From: WHTF01 sp964482425
Lineage (GTDB): Bacteria; Desulfobacterota; Binatia; UBA9968
Direction of reading: 5' to 3'
NCBI GenBank assembly: GCA_964482425.1
Contig: CAYZXN010000080.1
Location: forward strand, 1-32,143
DNA: 32,143 bases
Below are positions 24,531 to 32,143 of this stretch, piece by piece. Both the position numbers and the translations under genes were made by a program. Position 1 is the stretch's first letter, and each line of letters opens with the position of its first letter. The notes beneath the pieces were generated by a model that saw only the letters and a program-made list of their open reading frames with translations, had not been told where the DNA came from and did not search any database.

Positions 24531-26618
24531 TTACGAACCGGCATCGGGATCCTGGTCCGGAATTTTCTTGATCTCTTCGAGCCACACCGCGGCTTCGCTG
24601 TCGCTTGGCGCCCGATAATCTCCGCGCGGCGATAAGGAGCCGCCGGAGCCGACCTTGGGAGCGTTGGGTATGCAGCTTCGCTTGAACTGGCTCGCTTGAA
24701 AAAACCTCCAGGCAAAAACCGCCAGCCAATGTTTGATGTCGCCGATGCTATACCGGTGCCGCTTTGTTTCCGGGATATCGGGCCATTGGCCGCGGCTTAG
24801 ATCCCTCCAGCAACAGTATGCGAGAAAGGCGACTTTAGATGGTCGATAGCCAAAGCGAGTGGTGTAGTAGAGAGTAAAGTCATGAAGTTCGTAAGGTCCG
24901 ATAACCTCTTCCGTTTTCTGGATCAATGACTCGCCATTTGGATCTGCAGGAACAAGCTCCGGGCTAAAATCGGTGTTCAGGATCGCGCGCAGAACTCGGC
25001 TCGCCGCTGCACCAAGCTGGTTCGTATCGGCAACCCAGCGAATGAGAAACTGCATCAGGGTTTTGGGTACGCTCGCGTTGATGGCGTAATGGGACATGTG
25101 ATCGCCGACTCCATAGGTGCACCAGCCAAGCGCCAACTCGCTCAAATCGCTGGTGCCGAGCACGAGCGCTTGGTGCAAATTGGCGAGTCGGAAAAGATGA
25201 CTGGTGCGTTCTCCGGCTTGGACGTTTTCGAATGTAATGTCGTATACCGGTTCTCCCTTTGCGTAGGGATGACCGATATCCCGCAGCATCTGTTCGCAGC
25301 TGGGCCGAATATCCAATTCGTGCGAGCTGCACCCTACGGCCGCCATGAGAGCAGTCGCATTGGCAAGTGTGTGCCGGCTGGTGGCGAAGCCGGGCATCGT
25401 GTAGGCGAGAATATTGGACCGCGGCAGTTTCAGTACGTCCATGGCGCGGGCAGCCACGATAAGCGCATGGGTTGAATCGAGTCCGCCGGAGACGCCGATG
25501 ACCAGCCGCGAAATTTTGGAGCTTTTCAGCCGCTTGACCAGCCCCTGTACCTGAATATTGTACGCTTCGTAACAGCGGTGGCCTCGCACCGCCGGGTCCG
25601 ACGGCACATAGGGAAAACGGTCGATTCGACGCGTGCATAACAAGCGCCCTTCGTTGCGCGGATCGAGACTGAACCGAACCGTGCGGAAACGCCGCAGCTC
25701 TTCACGGTAATGCTGTACGCTCTGCCCGAAACTGTTTTGTCGCATGCGTTCCAGGGTGAGGCGTTCCAAGTCCAGCTCGGCGAGGACAAGCTGAGAGTCG
25801 TACTTGAACCGTTCCGAGTCAGCAAGCAGCGTTCCGCTCTCGTAAACCATTGCATGCCCATCCCACGCGAGATCGGTGGTCGACTCGCCCGTGCCTGCGG
25901 CCGTGTAGAGGTACCCGGCGATACATCGAGCCGACTGATTGGCGACCAGGTTGTGTCGATACTCGTCTTTGGCGATGGTGATGTTAGAGGCGGAGAGATT
26001 CAGGATAACAGTGGCGCCGGCCATCGCGGCATAAGAGGAGGGCGCCACGGGAACCCACAGGTCCTCACAGATCTCGACGAAAAAAGTCAGTTCCGGCTGC
26101 TTTTCAGATTGAAACAACAGGCGTTCCCCGAATGGAATGCCGGTCTGGCCCAACAAAGTCACCTCGGTGCTGTGCGCCGCGGCAGCCGGAGCGAACTGAC
26201 GGTATTCATAATATTCCCGATAGTTCGGTAGGAATGCTTTGGGAACGATTCCGAGAATTTTTCCCCGGGTGAGCACCACGGCGCAATTAAACAGGAGGTG
26301 ATCGACACGCAGCGGCATCCCCACTGTTGCAATCAACTTCAACGATTCGGACGCTTTTAAAATGGTTGCAAGGGCTTCGAGCGAGGCCTCGAGTAGGGCT
26401 TGCTGATGAAACAAATCCTCGCAGGAGTACGCGGAGATTCCCAGCTCAGGAAAGAGCGCAAGGATGGCCTTTTCGCTGGCAGCCTTCTCCATGAGCTCAA
26501 TGGTGCGCGCTCCGTTGAACGCCGGGTGCGCGACTTGGATGTCGGGAACGCCGAGCGCGACCCGGATCATCCCATGATTGTAGAGGTTAAAAAAACCAGT
26601 TTTCTCCACGGCATCCAT
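24531..26618 (-). CDS. nadE: glutamine-dependent NAD+ synthetase
   Basis: A 695-residue fusion enzyme that hydrolyses glutamine and uses the ammonia to convert NaAD to NAD+. The N-terminal nitrilase-type glutaminase has the triad Glu58 (FPELG), Lys127 (VPKAFLPNYREYYE) and Cys184 (VEICEDLW). The C-terminal ATP-pyrophosphatase synthetase has the P-loop SGGLDS (377-382). The length matches the Mycobacterium type (about 680). I chose the ATG at 26618 because homology begins at FFNLYNHGMIRVA; in-frame ATGs at 26627 and 26669 are also possible. It is separately transcribed on the minus strand. Confidence 0.95.
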   Translation of the reverse strand: MDAVEKTGFFNLYNHGMIRVALGVPDIQVAHPAFNGARTIELMEKAASEKAILALFPELGISAYSCEDLFHQQALLEASLEALATILKASESLKLIATVGMPLRVDHLLFNCAVVLTRGKILGIVPKAFLPNYREYYEYRQFAPAAAAHSTEVTLLGQTGIPFGERLLFQSEKQPELTFFVEICEDLWVPVAPSSYAAMAGATVILNLSASNITIAKDEYRHNLVANQSARCIAGYLYTAAGTGESTTDLAWDGHAMVYESGTLLADSERFKYDSQLVLAELDLERLTLERMRQNSFGQSVQHYREELRRFRTVRFSLDPRNEGRLLCTRRIDRFPYVPSDPAVRGHRCYEAYNIQVQGLVKRLKSSKISRLVIGVSGGLDSTHALIVAARAMDVLKLPRSNILAYTMPGFATSRHTLANATALMAAVGCSSHELDIRPSCEQMLRDIGHPYAKGEPVYDITFENVQAGERTSHLFRLANLHQALVLGTSDLSELALGWCTYGVGDHMSHYAINASVPKTLMQFLIRWVADTNQLGAAASRVLRAILNTDFSPELVPADPNGESLIQKTEEVIGPYELHDFTLYYTTRFGYRPSKVAFLAYCCWRDLSRGQWPDIPETKRHRYSIGDIKHWLAVFAWRFFQASQFKRSCIPNAPKVGSGGSLSPRGDYRAPSDSEAAVWLEEIKKIPDQDPDAGS

Positions 26619-27164
26619 TCTGGTCATGGAACATGTCTGATTTTTCGTTAATGAGCAAACGGTTGCCAAGTTGCCGCACTAGATTCACCAACTGCGCTGC
26701 AAGGCGCATCAGTATGCACTGCGAACGCATTTTACCGCCATAAATCCTTCTCTGCTAACGAATGTCTGCTGCGATGCGCGTAATTGATTCAAGCACTGAC
26801 ACAGGAGTAAAGATTGGCGGCAGAGCTTCCTGGATGTTCCGCCGCAATTTCGGCAATGTCGGCCGAATACCGTTTTTGCCATATTCGTCCGAGGTATAAG
26901 GACTTTGAAACGGCCGTCAATACACATCGTTTATAGTCTGGAGTCACAGCGCGCTTCTAACATAGCGCCTCGATCCTTACATGACACGAGGCGGGTGCCC
27001 GTCGTTTCGGTAACCGGCGACTTGGCGAGAAACTGGTATGCGCCTCAGCCGTCATCTGCTCAGACGACGATCGGTCAAATCGGTTTCTAATCAAGCAAGA
27101 TCTGAAGACTCTATTTTTCGGTGATTTGAGAGAGTTGGGGAGTTCGGCAGCATATCGATCCAGA
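26619..27164. other. intergenic region between nadE and the epimerase-like gene
   Basis: About 545 bases without a convincing gene; the short frames show no recognisable family and atypical composition. It contains a small hairpin, TTCGGC/GCCGAA at 26849-26867, and most of an 11-bp inverted repeat (27082-27173). The nadE promoter must lie here on the minus strand, but I see no clear -35/-10 pair. Confidence 0.55.
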
Positions 27165-27173
27165 TTAGAAACC
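27082..27173. repeat. 11-bp inverted repeat reaching into the end of the epimerase gene
   Basis: GGTTTCTAATC at 27082-27092 is the exact reverse complement of GATTAGAAACC at 27163-27173, with 70 bases between. The right arm contains the stop codon of the minus-strand epimerase-like gene. In its transcript the arms could pair into a long-looped hairpin. The role is unknown. Confidence 0.5.
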
Positions 27174-28232
27174 TTTAAGGCTTACGCCCAGCCCTTCGCC
27201 TTCCGGGACGCTGATCGCTCCCTTGTCGACGGACAAGCCAAAGAAAGGATCTCCGGAAACATTCTCGAATTCACCGAGTTCGCACAGAGGGGCGATACCC
27301 GGTGTGCTGGCGGCAAGGTGCACGGCCGCGGCGTCGCCGACCATGCTGCCGGCGGTATTGGAGAGCGCGCAGCGGATGCCTTCTTGCTGGCACATTTCAG
27401 CTATTTTCCGTACTTCCTGAATGCCGCCGATTTTTTGAATACCCGTGTTCACCGAGTCTACCATGCGGTGCCTGACCAGATAGGCGGCATCGGCCACCGT
27501 GCGCACGGATTGGTCAGCCTCGATCTTTATGGGCGAATGCTTTTTGACCTCCCAGAGCGCGTTGAGTTGATCACGCGGCACCGGCTGCTCGAAGATTTCC
27601 ACGCCACAGTCGGCGAGGCCCTTGGACAAACGAATCGCGGTTTTGGCGTCGTAGGCCTCATTAGCATCAACCTTGATAAACACGTCTTCCCCGACAGCGT
27701 CCCGCACACCGGCGACGCGCCGCAAGTCCTGCTCTATCTTGCCGCTCATTTTGAGTTTCAGCGCCAACCCGTCATCAGCCAGCCGTTTGGCCTCTTCGGC
27801 CATGCTCTCGGCGCTACCGACGCTGACCATCTTGATGATCCTTACTTCACTTCGGTAACATCCGCCGAACATAAGATTCAACGGAATATGAACGCTGCGC
27901 GCTAGCGCGTCGTAAAGAGCGCATTCCAATGCCGCCTTAGCTCTTGGATTACCGGTCAGCGCATGGTCCGACTCTGCGCGGATCCGCGCTAGCTCTTCGA
28001 GCTCACGGCCGATAATCTTCGGCTTCAGTACGTTGTCGATGACATGCCTGGCTGTTTCGGGTGTTTCGCCTGTGCGCGGGAAGAGATCCGAATAGCCATA
28101 ACCTTCAATCCCGGCATCGGTGACCACTTTGACGAGCAGACCGCGCGCAACGGTGAAATGATTTGTCGCGGTAACCAGCGGCTTGGTATACGGCATCTCG
28201 AGTGCGGAAGTTTCAATTCTCTCAATCTTCAT
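27165..28232 (-). CDS. enolase-superfamily enzyme, dipeptide epimerase / muconate cycloisomerase-like
   Basis: A 355-residue protein of the muconate-lactonizing subgroup. It has an N-terminal capping domain (1-125) and a barrel with Lys159-x-Lys161 (LKLKM), metal ligands Asp189 (KVDANEAY), Glu215 (FEQPV) and Asp240 (EADQS), and the opposite-face Lys267 (GIQKIGG). Two facing lysines permit 1,1-proton transfer, so epimerases such as L-Ala-D/L-Glu epimerase fit, but cycloisomerases and N-succinylamino acid racemases share the pattern. The neighbours give no pathway clue. The start is the ATG at 28232 of MKIERIETSALEMPY. Confidence 0.88.
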   Translation of the reverse strand: MKIERIETSALEMPYTKPLVTATNHFTVARGLLVKVVTDAGIEGYGYSDLFPRTGETPETARHVIDNVLKPKIIGRELEELARIRAESDHALTGNPRAKAALECALYDALARSVHIPLNLMFGGCYRSEVRIIKMVSVGSAESMAEEAKRLADDGLALKLKMSGKIEQDLRRVAGVRDAVGEDVFIKVDANEAYDAKTAIRLSKGLADCGVEIFEQPVPRDQLNALWEVKKHSPIKIEADQSVRTVADAAYLVRHRMVDSVNTGIQKIGGIQEVRKIAEMCQQEGIRCALSNTAGSMVGDAAAVHLAASTPGIAPLCELGEFENVSGDPFFGLSVDKGAISVPEGEGLGVSLKGF

Positions 28233-28379
28233 CAGTGACTCACCCCTTAATCGCCTCGGCCTCCACGCAAAAACCAGGCTTCAGCTGGCAGGTTTATCAT
28301 AACGGCTGACCGCCGGTAATCCTCGGCCACAAGCTCTGCCTACTCCCATGACGGCCGCGGCTGCTCAGGTCTCGCGCTC

Positions 28380-28988
28380 CTAGTGCGAAAAGGTATATTC
28401 TTCACTGCAATCGATCTTGAGCAAGCCGCAAAAAAAATCTCGTACTTCCAAGTGCCCCATGAAATTGCTGTATTCGTAGTCGGGTCCGTAGCTGGACCAT
28501 ATCTCTTCCCCCGGTTCGATATCTCTCAAGGCAACGAAGAGAAAGTAGGGAGACTCACAGATCTGCTTTATGGCTGCGTTCTGGAGGTTGGTTTTTACCC
28601 CATTGATCTCGCTAGGGGCGAAATTGATGCGGCTCACATGACCGGCATGCTCTTTCGCATTGATATACTTGTAGGGATTCGTTTTTTCCCATGCGCATTC
28701 TGGAATGGATGCGATGTAATGGTTGCCCAGGGATTCGTCGCCATCCGGGACCAGCCGGCCGCCCAATTCACCGATCACGTCGCCTTTCTTGATTTTTATG
28801 GCGGCAAATAAGCCATTGCCGGCGTTGGGAATTCTCGATGGTTGCACCACAGTTTGCTTTTCGTATTCCCGATTGATCTTGACGAGCGAAATTTCCTGAG
28901 CAGGGTCCCGCCTGTATTGAAGCGCAACAGCTGTTGCAATCGACAGTGTCACAAAAAACACAATCACCGCAGATTTGGTGTTGTTCAT
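28380..28988 (-). CDS. membrane-anchored SET-domain protein
   Basis: A 202-residue protein with an N-terminal membrane segment (about 7-24, SAVIVFFVTLSIATAVAL) followed by a SET domain: GNGLFAAIKIKKGDVIGELGG (57-77, SAM-binding start) and EEIWSSYGPDYEY (161-173, matching the ExxxxYG core with the Tyr). The central NHSCxPN motif is degenerate (SRINFAPSEIN, 119-129), lacking both His and Cys. SET domains are lysine methyltransferases, mostly eukaryotic; bacterial ones methylate various proteins or host histones. Here the signal anchor would place the domain outside the cytoplasm, where SAM is absent, unless the segment is oriented N-out. The substrate is unknown. Confidence 0.78.
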   Translation of the reverse strand: MNNTKSAVIVFFVTLSIATAVALQYRRDPAQEISLVKINREYEKQTVVQPSRIPNAGNGLFAAIKIKKGDVIGELGGRLVPDGDESLGNHYIASIPECAWEKTNPYKYINAKEHAGHVSRINFAPSEINGVKTNLQNAAIKQICESPYFLFVALRDIEPGEEIWSSYGPDYEYSNFMGHLEVRDFFCGLLKIDCSEEYTFSH

Positions 28989-29819
28989 ACTCAGTCCGAG
29001 TCGCTCGTGGCCTGTCCCGGCTTACTCACCTCCAGCTTGATATCTGTCACGGATAGCCCGAAATGTCACGCGTCAGCGGGGCATAAAGAGTGCACAGCGA
29101 CCATGTTAAGGAGGTCACAGGAATTTCTCTCAGTGTTGGGACAGTCCTACACTGTGAATCGCCGTTCATGACCTGTTTCCCGTACACTGTCGCGTAATCG
29201 TTACAGGACAGCTTCTTTGTGTCTCGACAATGAGAAATATGTTTCAAAAAGAACACATAAAAAGGTTGTCAATGTTTTGGCATCGAGAGTTCTTCCGACA
29301 AGTGATGTGGAAAGTAGGTTGAGTTCAGTCACAGGTGGCTAAATCTATCTGCTGCATATCTCCGATTTCAGGATAGGCGCGCTTCAGCATAACACCCTCT
29401 CAGAGGGAGGACCTCCGTAGTGCGCAAGGCGTCCTTTTCCGTCGAAGCCGCTGCTCGCATTGATCACCAACAAGCAGCACAGGGAGCGCTAGCGCATACC
29501 TGACAGGATCTGTTGAATCGCTGCGCTGCCAAAGGCGGCACTGCTTTTCTGTGTGCGGTAGCAGTAGAGAAAGAACAAATAAAGCACCATGCAGTACCAG
29601 CCTGCTTACAAGCTGATTGGGCGCACTTCTAAACTCTACAGATGCACGGGTTCCGGTGGCATCCCACTTGCGGAGCACGCTGCGAAAAAAACGAGCCGGC
29701 AAAAGTCAATTGCGTGGTAACGAGCGTTATGGTTGGCGTCAGTCTCAACATTGGGATTCGCTGTAAACCGCCGAAGTTACCCGTGATGGAAATTCCACCG
29801 GCTCCAAGGAGGATTTTTG
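28989..29819. other. gene-poor, lower-GC region
   Basis: About 830 bases without a gene I can support. The GC content looks lower than in the flanking operons. It contains a REP-like palindrome (29131-29154), a second copy of TACACTGT (29183-29190), a small palindrome CCCTCTCAGAGGG (29395-29407), and the leader of the exported protein gene ending in AAGGAGG (29806-29812). The minus-strand frame at 29400-29702 shows no recognisable family. Decayed mobile DNA is possible but not shown. Confidence 0.5.
29131..29154. repeat. REP-like imperfect palindrome
   Basis: CAGTGT (29131-29136) pairs with ACACTG (29149-29154), and the inner GGA (29139-29141) pairs with TCC (29145-29147) around CAG, with a small asymmetric bulge. 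The arm sequence TACACTGT recurs as a direct copy at 29183-29190. It may be a REP-type element or an operator; no REP-associated transposase is visible. Confidence 0.4.
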
Positions 29820-31319
29820 GTGAGTCGAATTCACGGCTGGTCTATTTTGGGTTTACTTTTTTTTATCTCCGGGTTCTTCCCGATGTGGGATAGCGAAAGT
29901 CAAGCCGCCACTTTACGCCTTAAATGGCAGGACATTTCAAACAACGAAGCGGGTTTCAATATCGAGCGGCTTGTAGGCTCGAACTATGTTCAAGTCGCTA
30001 GCGTCGGAGCAAACGTCGAAAACTATTCGGATGCCAATTTAAACATTGGATCCACGTACTGTTACAGAGTACGAGCCTTCAACTCGGCAGGCACTTCGCT
30101 CTCATCGAACAGCGCATGCGCCACGGTGACGAAGGCTTCTGTGTCTCTATTAACCACGCCAACGTCTGCTCCAACTGCGGCGCAGGTCTCCAACCTTGCG
30201 CCTATCGCCAGCGCCGTCAGTCGCTGGAGCGATTATGCCGTAACGGCGAAAATGCAATCGGATGGCAACGGTTTGACGGGCCTCATGTTTCGTTATCAGG
30301 ATCCCGAGAATTATTATCGGTTCAGTTGGTCCGCTCAGGATAAGAGCCGGAAGCTGGAGAAGCGAGTCGAAGGCGCCTTTCACACGTTGGCCGAGGACAA
30401 TGCCCCGATCGAGCCGGGCCGTGCTTATACCTTGCAAGTCGCCGCCGAGGGAGGATTGTTAAAAGTTGCCATCGACGACACTCCGGTATTTTCAGTCGAC
30501 GATAACAGTCTCTCCGAGGGAACCATCGCTCTTTATTCGAACTACAACTCCGGCAATTCGTTCGATGACGTCGTCGTCGAAGACCTCGGCGCCGGCGGTA
30601 CGTTGCTGTCGCACAACTTCAACGACGGTTCTCATCGAGGTTGGACTTTTATTGACGACAGCCCTGGCCAGTCCCGCTGGTCGGCGGCCAGCGGCGCCCT
30701 CGTACAAAGCGGCAATGCCGCCTCCGAGGAGTCAGAGGCGCCAGGGACGTACGCGCTGTACTCGCAGCGTGACTGGAAAGACTATCGGGTAGCTTTAAAG
30801 ATGCGCTCCAGCGCAGAGGATGCGATCGGCGTTATGTTTCGTTATCAGGACCGGGAAAACTACTATCGCTTCTCCTGGAGCCAGGAAGCTGCCGGTCGCC
30901 AGCTAGTGAAACGGGAAAATGGCGTGTTCAAAATCATCGCCGAGGACGCCGTTCCGTACGTCAGCGATCACAACTATCAAGTAGAGATAATCACACAGGG
31001 AAGCGCCCTCAAGGTCAACATCGATGACAAGCCGGTTTTTTCAGTTGACGATCAAAGTTTCAAGACCGGAACGGTAGCCCTGTATTCCTCTAAAAATCAC
31101 GGCAGTTCTTTCGACGATATCCACGTCGTGGATCTCGCCACAGGCGATCCTTTGCTATGGGATGATTTCGGCAACGGCAAGCTTACCGGCTGGACCGTTG
31201 TCGACGATGCCGTCGTGGGCGGGCCATCGGCATGGTCCGTGGCGGGCGGAGAATTGGCGCAGGCGAGCGCGATCGGTTCCGACGAATCGGGCCGGATCGG
31301 CACGTTTACTTTGTATTAG
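29820..31319 (+). CDS. exported fibronectin-III and lectin-like-module protein, ends mid-module
   Basis: From GTG 29820 the product has 499 residues. AAGGAGG lies 7 bases upstream; TTG 29817 is the alternative. A signal peptide (to about residue 30, SESQAA) is followed by a fibronectin type III domain (about 31-105). Tandem concanavalin-like modules follow, marked by repeats of MFRYQD-ENYYRFSW (about 156-170 and 339-353) and by ID-x-PVFSVDD (about 219-228 and 401-411). The first module lacks its leading segment, the second is complete, and the third stops after its leading segment (GRIGTFTLY then TAG). It probably binds extracellular polysaccharide; no catalytic residues are apparent. Confidence 0.85.
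   Translation: MSRIHGWSILGLLFFISGFFPMWDSESQAATLRLKWQDISNNEAGFNIERLVGSNYVQVASVGANVENYSDANLNIGSTYCYRVRAFNSAGTSLSSNSACATVTKASVSLLTTPTSAPTAAQVSNLAPIASAVSRWSDYAVTAKMQSDGNGLTGLMFRYQDPENYYRFSWSAQDKSRKLEKRVEGAFHTLAEDNAPIEPGRAYTLQVAAEGGLLKVAIDDTPVFSVDDNSLSEGTIALYSNYNSGNSFDDVVVEDLGAGGTLLSHNFNDGSHRGWTFIDDSPGQSRWSAASGALVQSGNAASEESEAPGTYALYSQRDWKDYRVALKMRSSAEDAIGVMFRYQDRENYYRFSWSQEAAGRQLVKRENGVFKIIAEDAVPYVSDHNYQVEIITQGSALKVNIDDKPVFSVDDQSFKTGTVALYSSKNHGSSFDDIHVVDLATGDPLLWDDFGNGKLTGWTVVDDAVVGGPSAWSVAGGELAQASAIGSDESGRIGTFTLY
30240..31317 (+). repeat. tandem protein modules inside the exported lectin-like protein
   Basis: The segments about 30240-30600 and 30780-31140 encode aligned modules with shared words (KM-S, G-MFRYQD-ENYYRFSW, LKV-ID, PVFSVDD, SFDD-V-DL). 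The leading pieces about 30600-30780 and 31150-31317 are also alike (DF-x-G-x3-GW, ES-x3-GT-x-LY). The period is about 540-550 bases. The copies have diverged at the DNA level, so this is an old duplication. Confidence 0.75.
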
Positions 31320-31333
31320 ACAGGGGACACTCA

Positions 31334-32143
31334 ATGAAGTCACGAATTAAGACATTAATTTTCATCGTCACCGCACTCATCTTGGGCTACTGGTCAGGCA
31401 ATCCGTCGAAGACCTTTGCGCAGGCTTGTACACACTATGCTTCGCCCTCAGGCACCGGCTCCGGCACGTCGAGCAGTCCATTCAAGATTTCGAGTTTCTG
31501 GTCGCGCGCCAAAGCGGGCTCTACTCTATGTCTGATGGACGGAAAATATACCGGCTCTGCCTCGATGATCAATCCGCCGCAGAACCTGAGCGGCACCTCA
31601 TCGGCACGCATCACCATTAGAGCGCTCAACGACGGGAAAGTCACCATCAACGGCCAGGGAAGCAGCGTTCCGGTACGGCTGTACTATAACCATTATTTCA
31701 TGCTTCAAGGATTCAACGCGCGGAGTAGCAGTAGGAGCGTAGTGGACATCTCTCGTTCAAACTATACTATTGTCCGCCGCGTTGCCGCTTGGGATGCTTT
31801 GGATAACAATACCAATGTCTTCGGTATAAGTAATAGTAGCAACACCCTGCTCGAAGACGTAGCCGGGTGGGGGATTGCGCGAAAAATTTTCTCCGCCTCA
31901 CAAGCCGGAAACAATACGACCATCCGGCGCGCCTGGGGACGCTGGGAGGGCTCTCATGTGGTCGGCCCGAAGATGACTTACACCCTCGCGTATAACAACT
32001 ACAACATGACGTGCGAGAACTGCATCGGCACGTGGAGCGGCGAGCGGATGAAGTCAAGCTACACGCTCCTGGATTATTACGGTAGACCCTGGACCGGCAG
32101 TGGTGCGGGGACCTACAGCAATTATGGGGTCGACCAGCCCTAT
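31334..32143 (+). CDS. exported right-handed beta-helix protein (partial, runs off the window)
   Basis: The frame is open from ATG 31334 to the last base, giving 270 residues without a stop. A signal peptide (MKSRIKTLIFIVTALILGYW, cleavage probably after TFAQA) is followed by CTHYASPSGTGSGTSSSPFKISSFWSRAKAGSTL, a start typical of pectate-lyase-like parallel beta-helix proteins. Short rungs rich in Asn, Ser, Val and Ile follow (VTINGQGSSVPVRL, YFMLQGFNARSSS, NTLLEDVAGWG, NTTIRRAWGRWEG). Such proteins bind or cleave polysaccharides; the catalytic part is not identifiable here. It starts 14 bases after the previous gene with AGGGG upstream, so the two are co-transcribed and probably work together at the cell surface. 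Confidence 0.85.
   Translation, partial: MKSRIKTLIFIVTALILGYWSGNPSKTFAQACTHYASPSGTGSGTSSSPFKISSFWSRAKAGSTLCLMDGKYTGSASMINPPQNLSGTSSARITIRALNDGKVTINGQGSSVPVRLYYNHYFMLQGFNARSSSRSVVDISRSNYTIVRRVAAWDALDNNTNVFGISNSSNTLLEDVAGWGIARKIFSASQAGNNTTIRRAWGRWEGSHVVGPKMTYTLAYNNYNMTCENCIGTWSGERMKSSYTLLDYYGRPWTGSGAGTYSNYGVDQPY

Noticed and set aside
26709..26927. Short minus-strand frame of 72 residues upstream of nadE
   Set aside because: No ribosome binding site, no recognisable motif and Cys/Arg-rich composition typical of non-coding translation.
27126..27905. Plus-strand frame of 259 residues opposite the epimerase-like gene
   Set aside because: It is the antisense of a gene whose catalytic residues are all intact; GC-rich codon structure explains the long open frame.
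29274..29295. TTGGCAT...TTCT as a sigma-54 (-24/-12) promoter
   Set aside because: The -12 GC is not present at the required spacing, so the match is only to the -24 half.
29400..29702. Minus-strand frame of 100 residues in the gene-poor region
   Set aside because: No family resemblance, no ribosome binding site and unlike its neighbours in composition; not supported as a gene.

Overview
The window looks like a chromosomal stretch from a Gram-negative bacterium. It carries genes for outer-membrane lipid and lipoprotein trafficking (a LolA-like carrier, LpxL-type acyltransferase, outer-membrane lipoprotein) and a C+ (zinc-binding) ribosomal protein L31. The order rpmE-prfA-prmC-murA-his is one I associate with Desulfobacterota/Deltaproteobacteria-type genomes and their uncultivated relatives. 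That placement is an inference; nothing here fixes the taxon.

Region 1 (1-7256) is housekeeping: the last codons of an unidentified gene, tRNA-Ala(GGC), rpmE and its strong terminator, then a compact rightward run prfA-prmC-murA-hisD-hisB-hisH-hisA. The histidine set is incomplete here: no hisG, hisC, hisF, hisI or hisE is in the window. Region 2 (7257-8122) holds one small exported protein of unknown function, a perfect 15-bp hairpin and an AT-rich promoter region.

Region 3 (8123-24449) is the main accessory system: an 18-gene, 16.3-kb, almost gap-free operon for an aryl polyene (APE, xanthomonadin/flexirubin-like) pigment. It has a complete type II polyketide-like set: two ketosynthases, a ketosynthase-like chain-length factor without the catalytic Cys, a ketoreductase, a dehydratase, two acyl carrier proteins, an adenylation enzyme fused to a second dehydratase, and a thioesterase. 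It also has an aromatic ammonia-lyase for the starter acid, a glycosyltransferase and two acyltransferases for building the lipid anchor, and export genes (LolA-like, MMPL, lipoprotein, COG4648 membrane protein). A flavoprotein with flavin-dependent halogenase signatures suggests that the product could be halogenated, as xanthomonadins are. The adenylation-dehydratase fusion together with separate glycosyltransferase and acyltransferase genes differs from the E. coli-type layout as I remember it.

Region 4 (24531-28988) lies on the minus strand: a glutamine-dependent NAD+ synthetase, an enolase-superfamily dipeptide-epimerase/muconate-cycloisomerase-like enzyme and a membrane-anchored SET-domain protein. 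Region 5 (28989-32143) begins with about 830 bases of lower-GC sequence without a convincing gene, containing a REP-like palindrome. Two rightward exported proteins follow: a fibronectin-III plus lectin-like-module protein that ends in the middle of a module, and a right-handed beta-helix protein that runs off the window.
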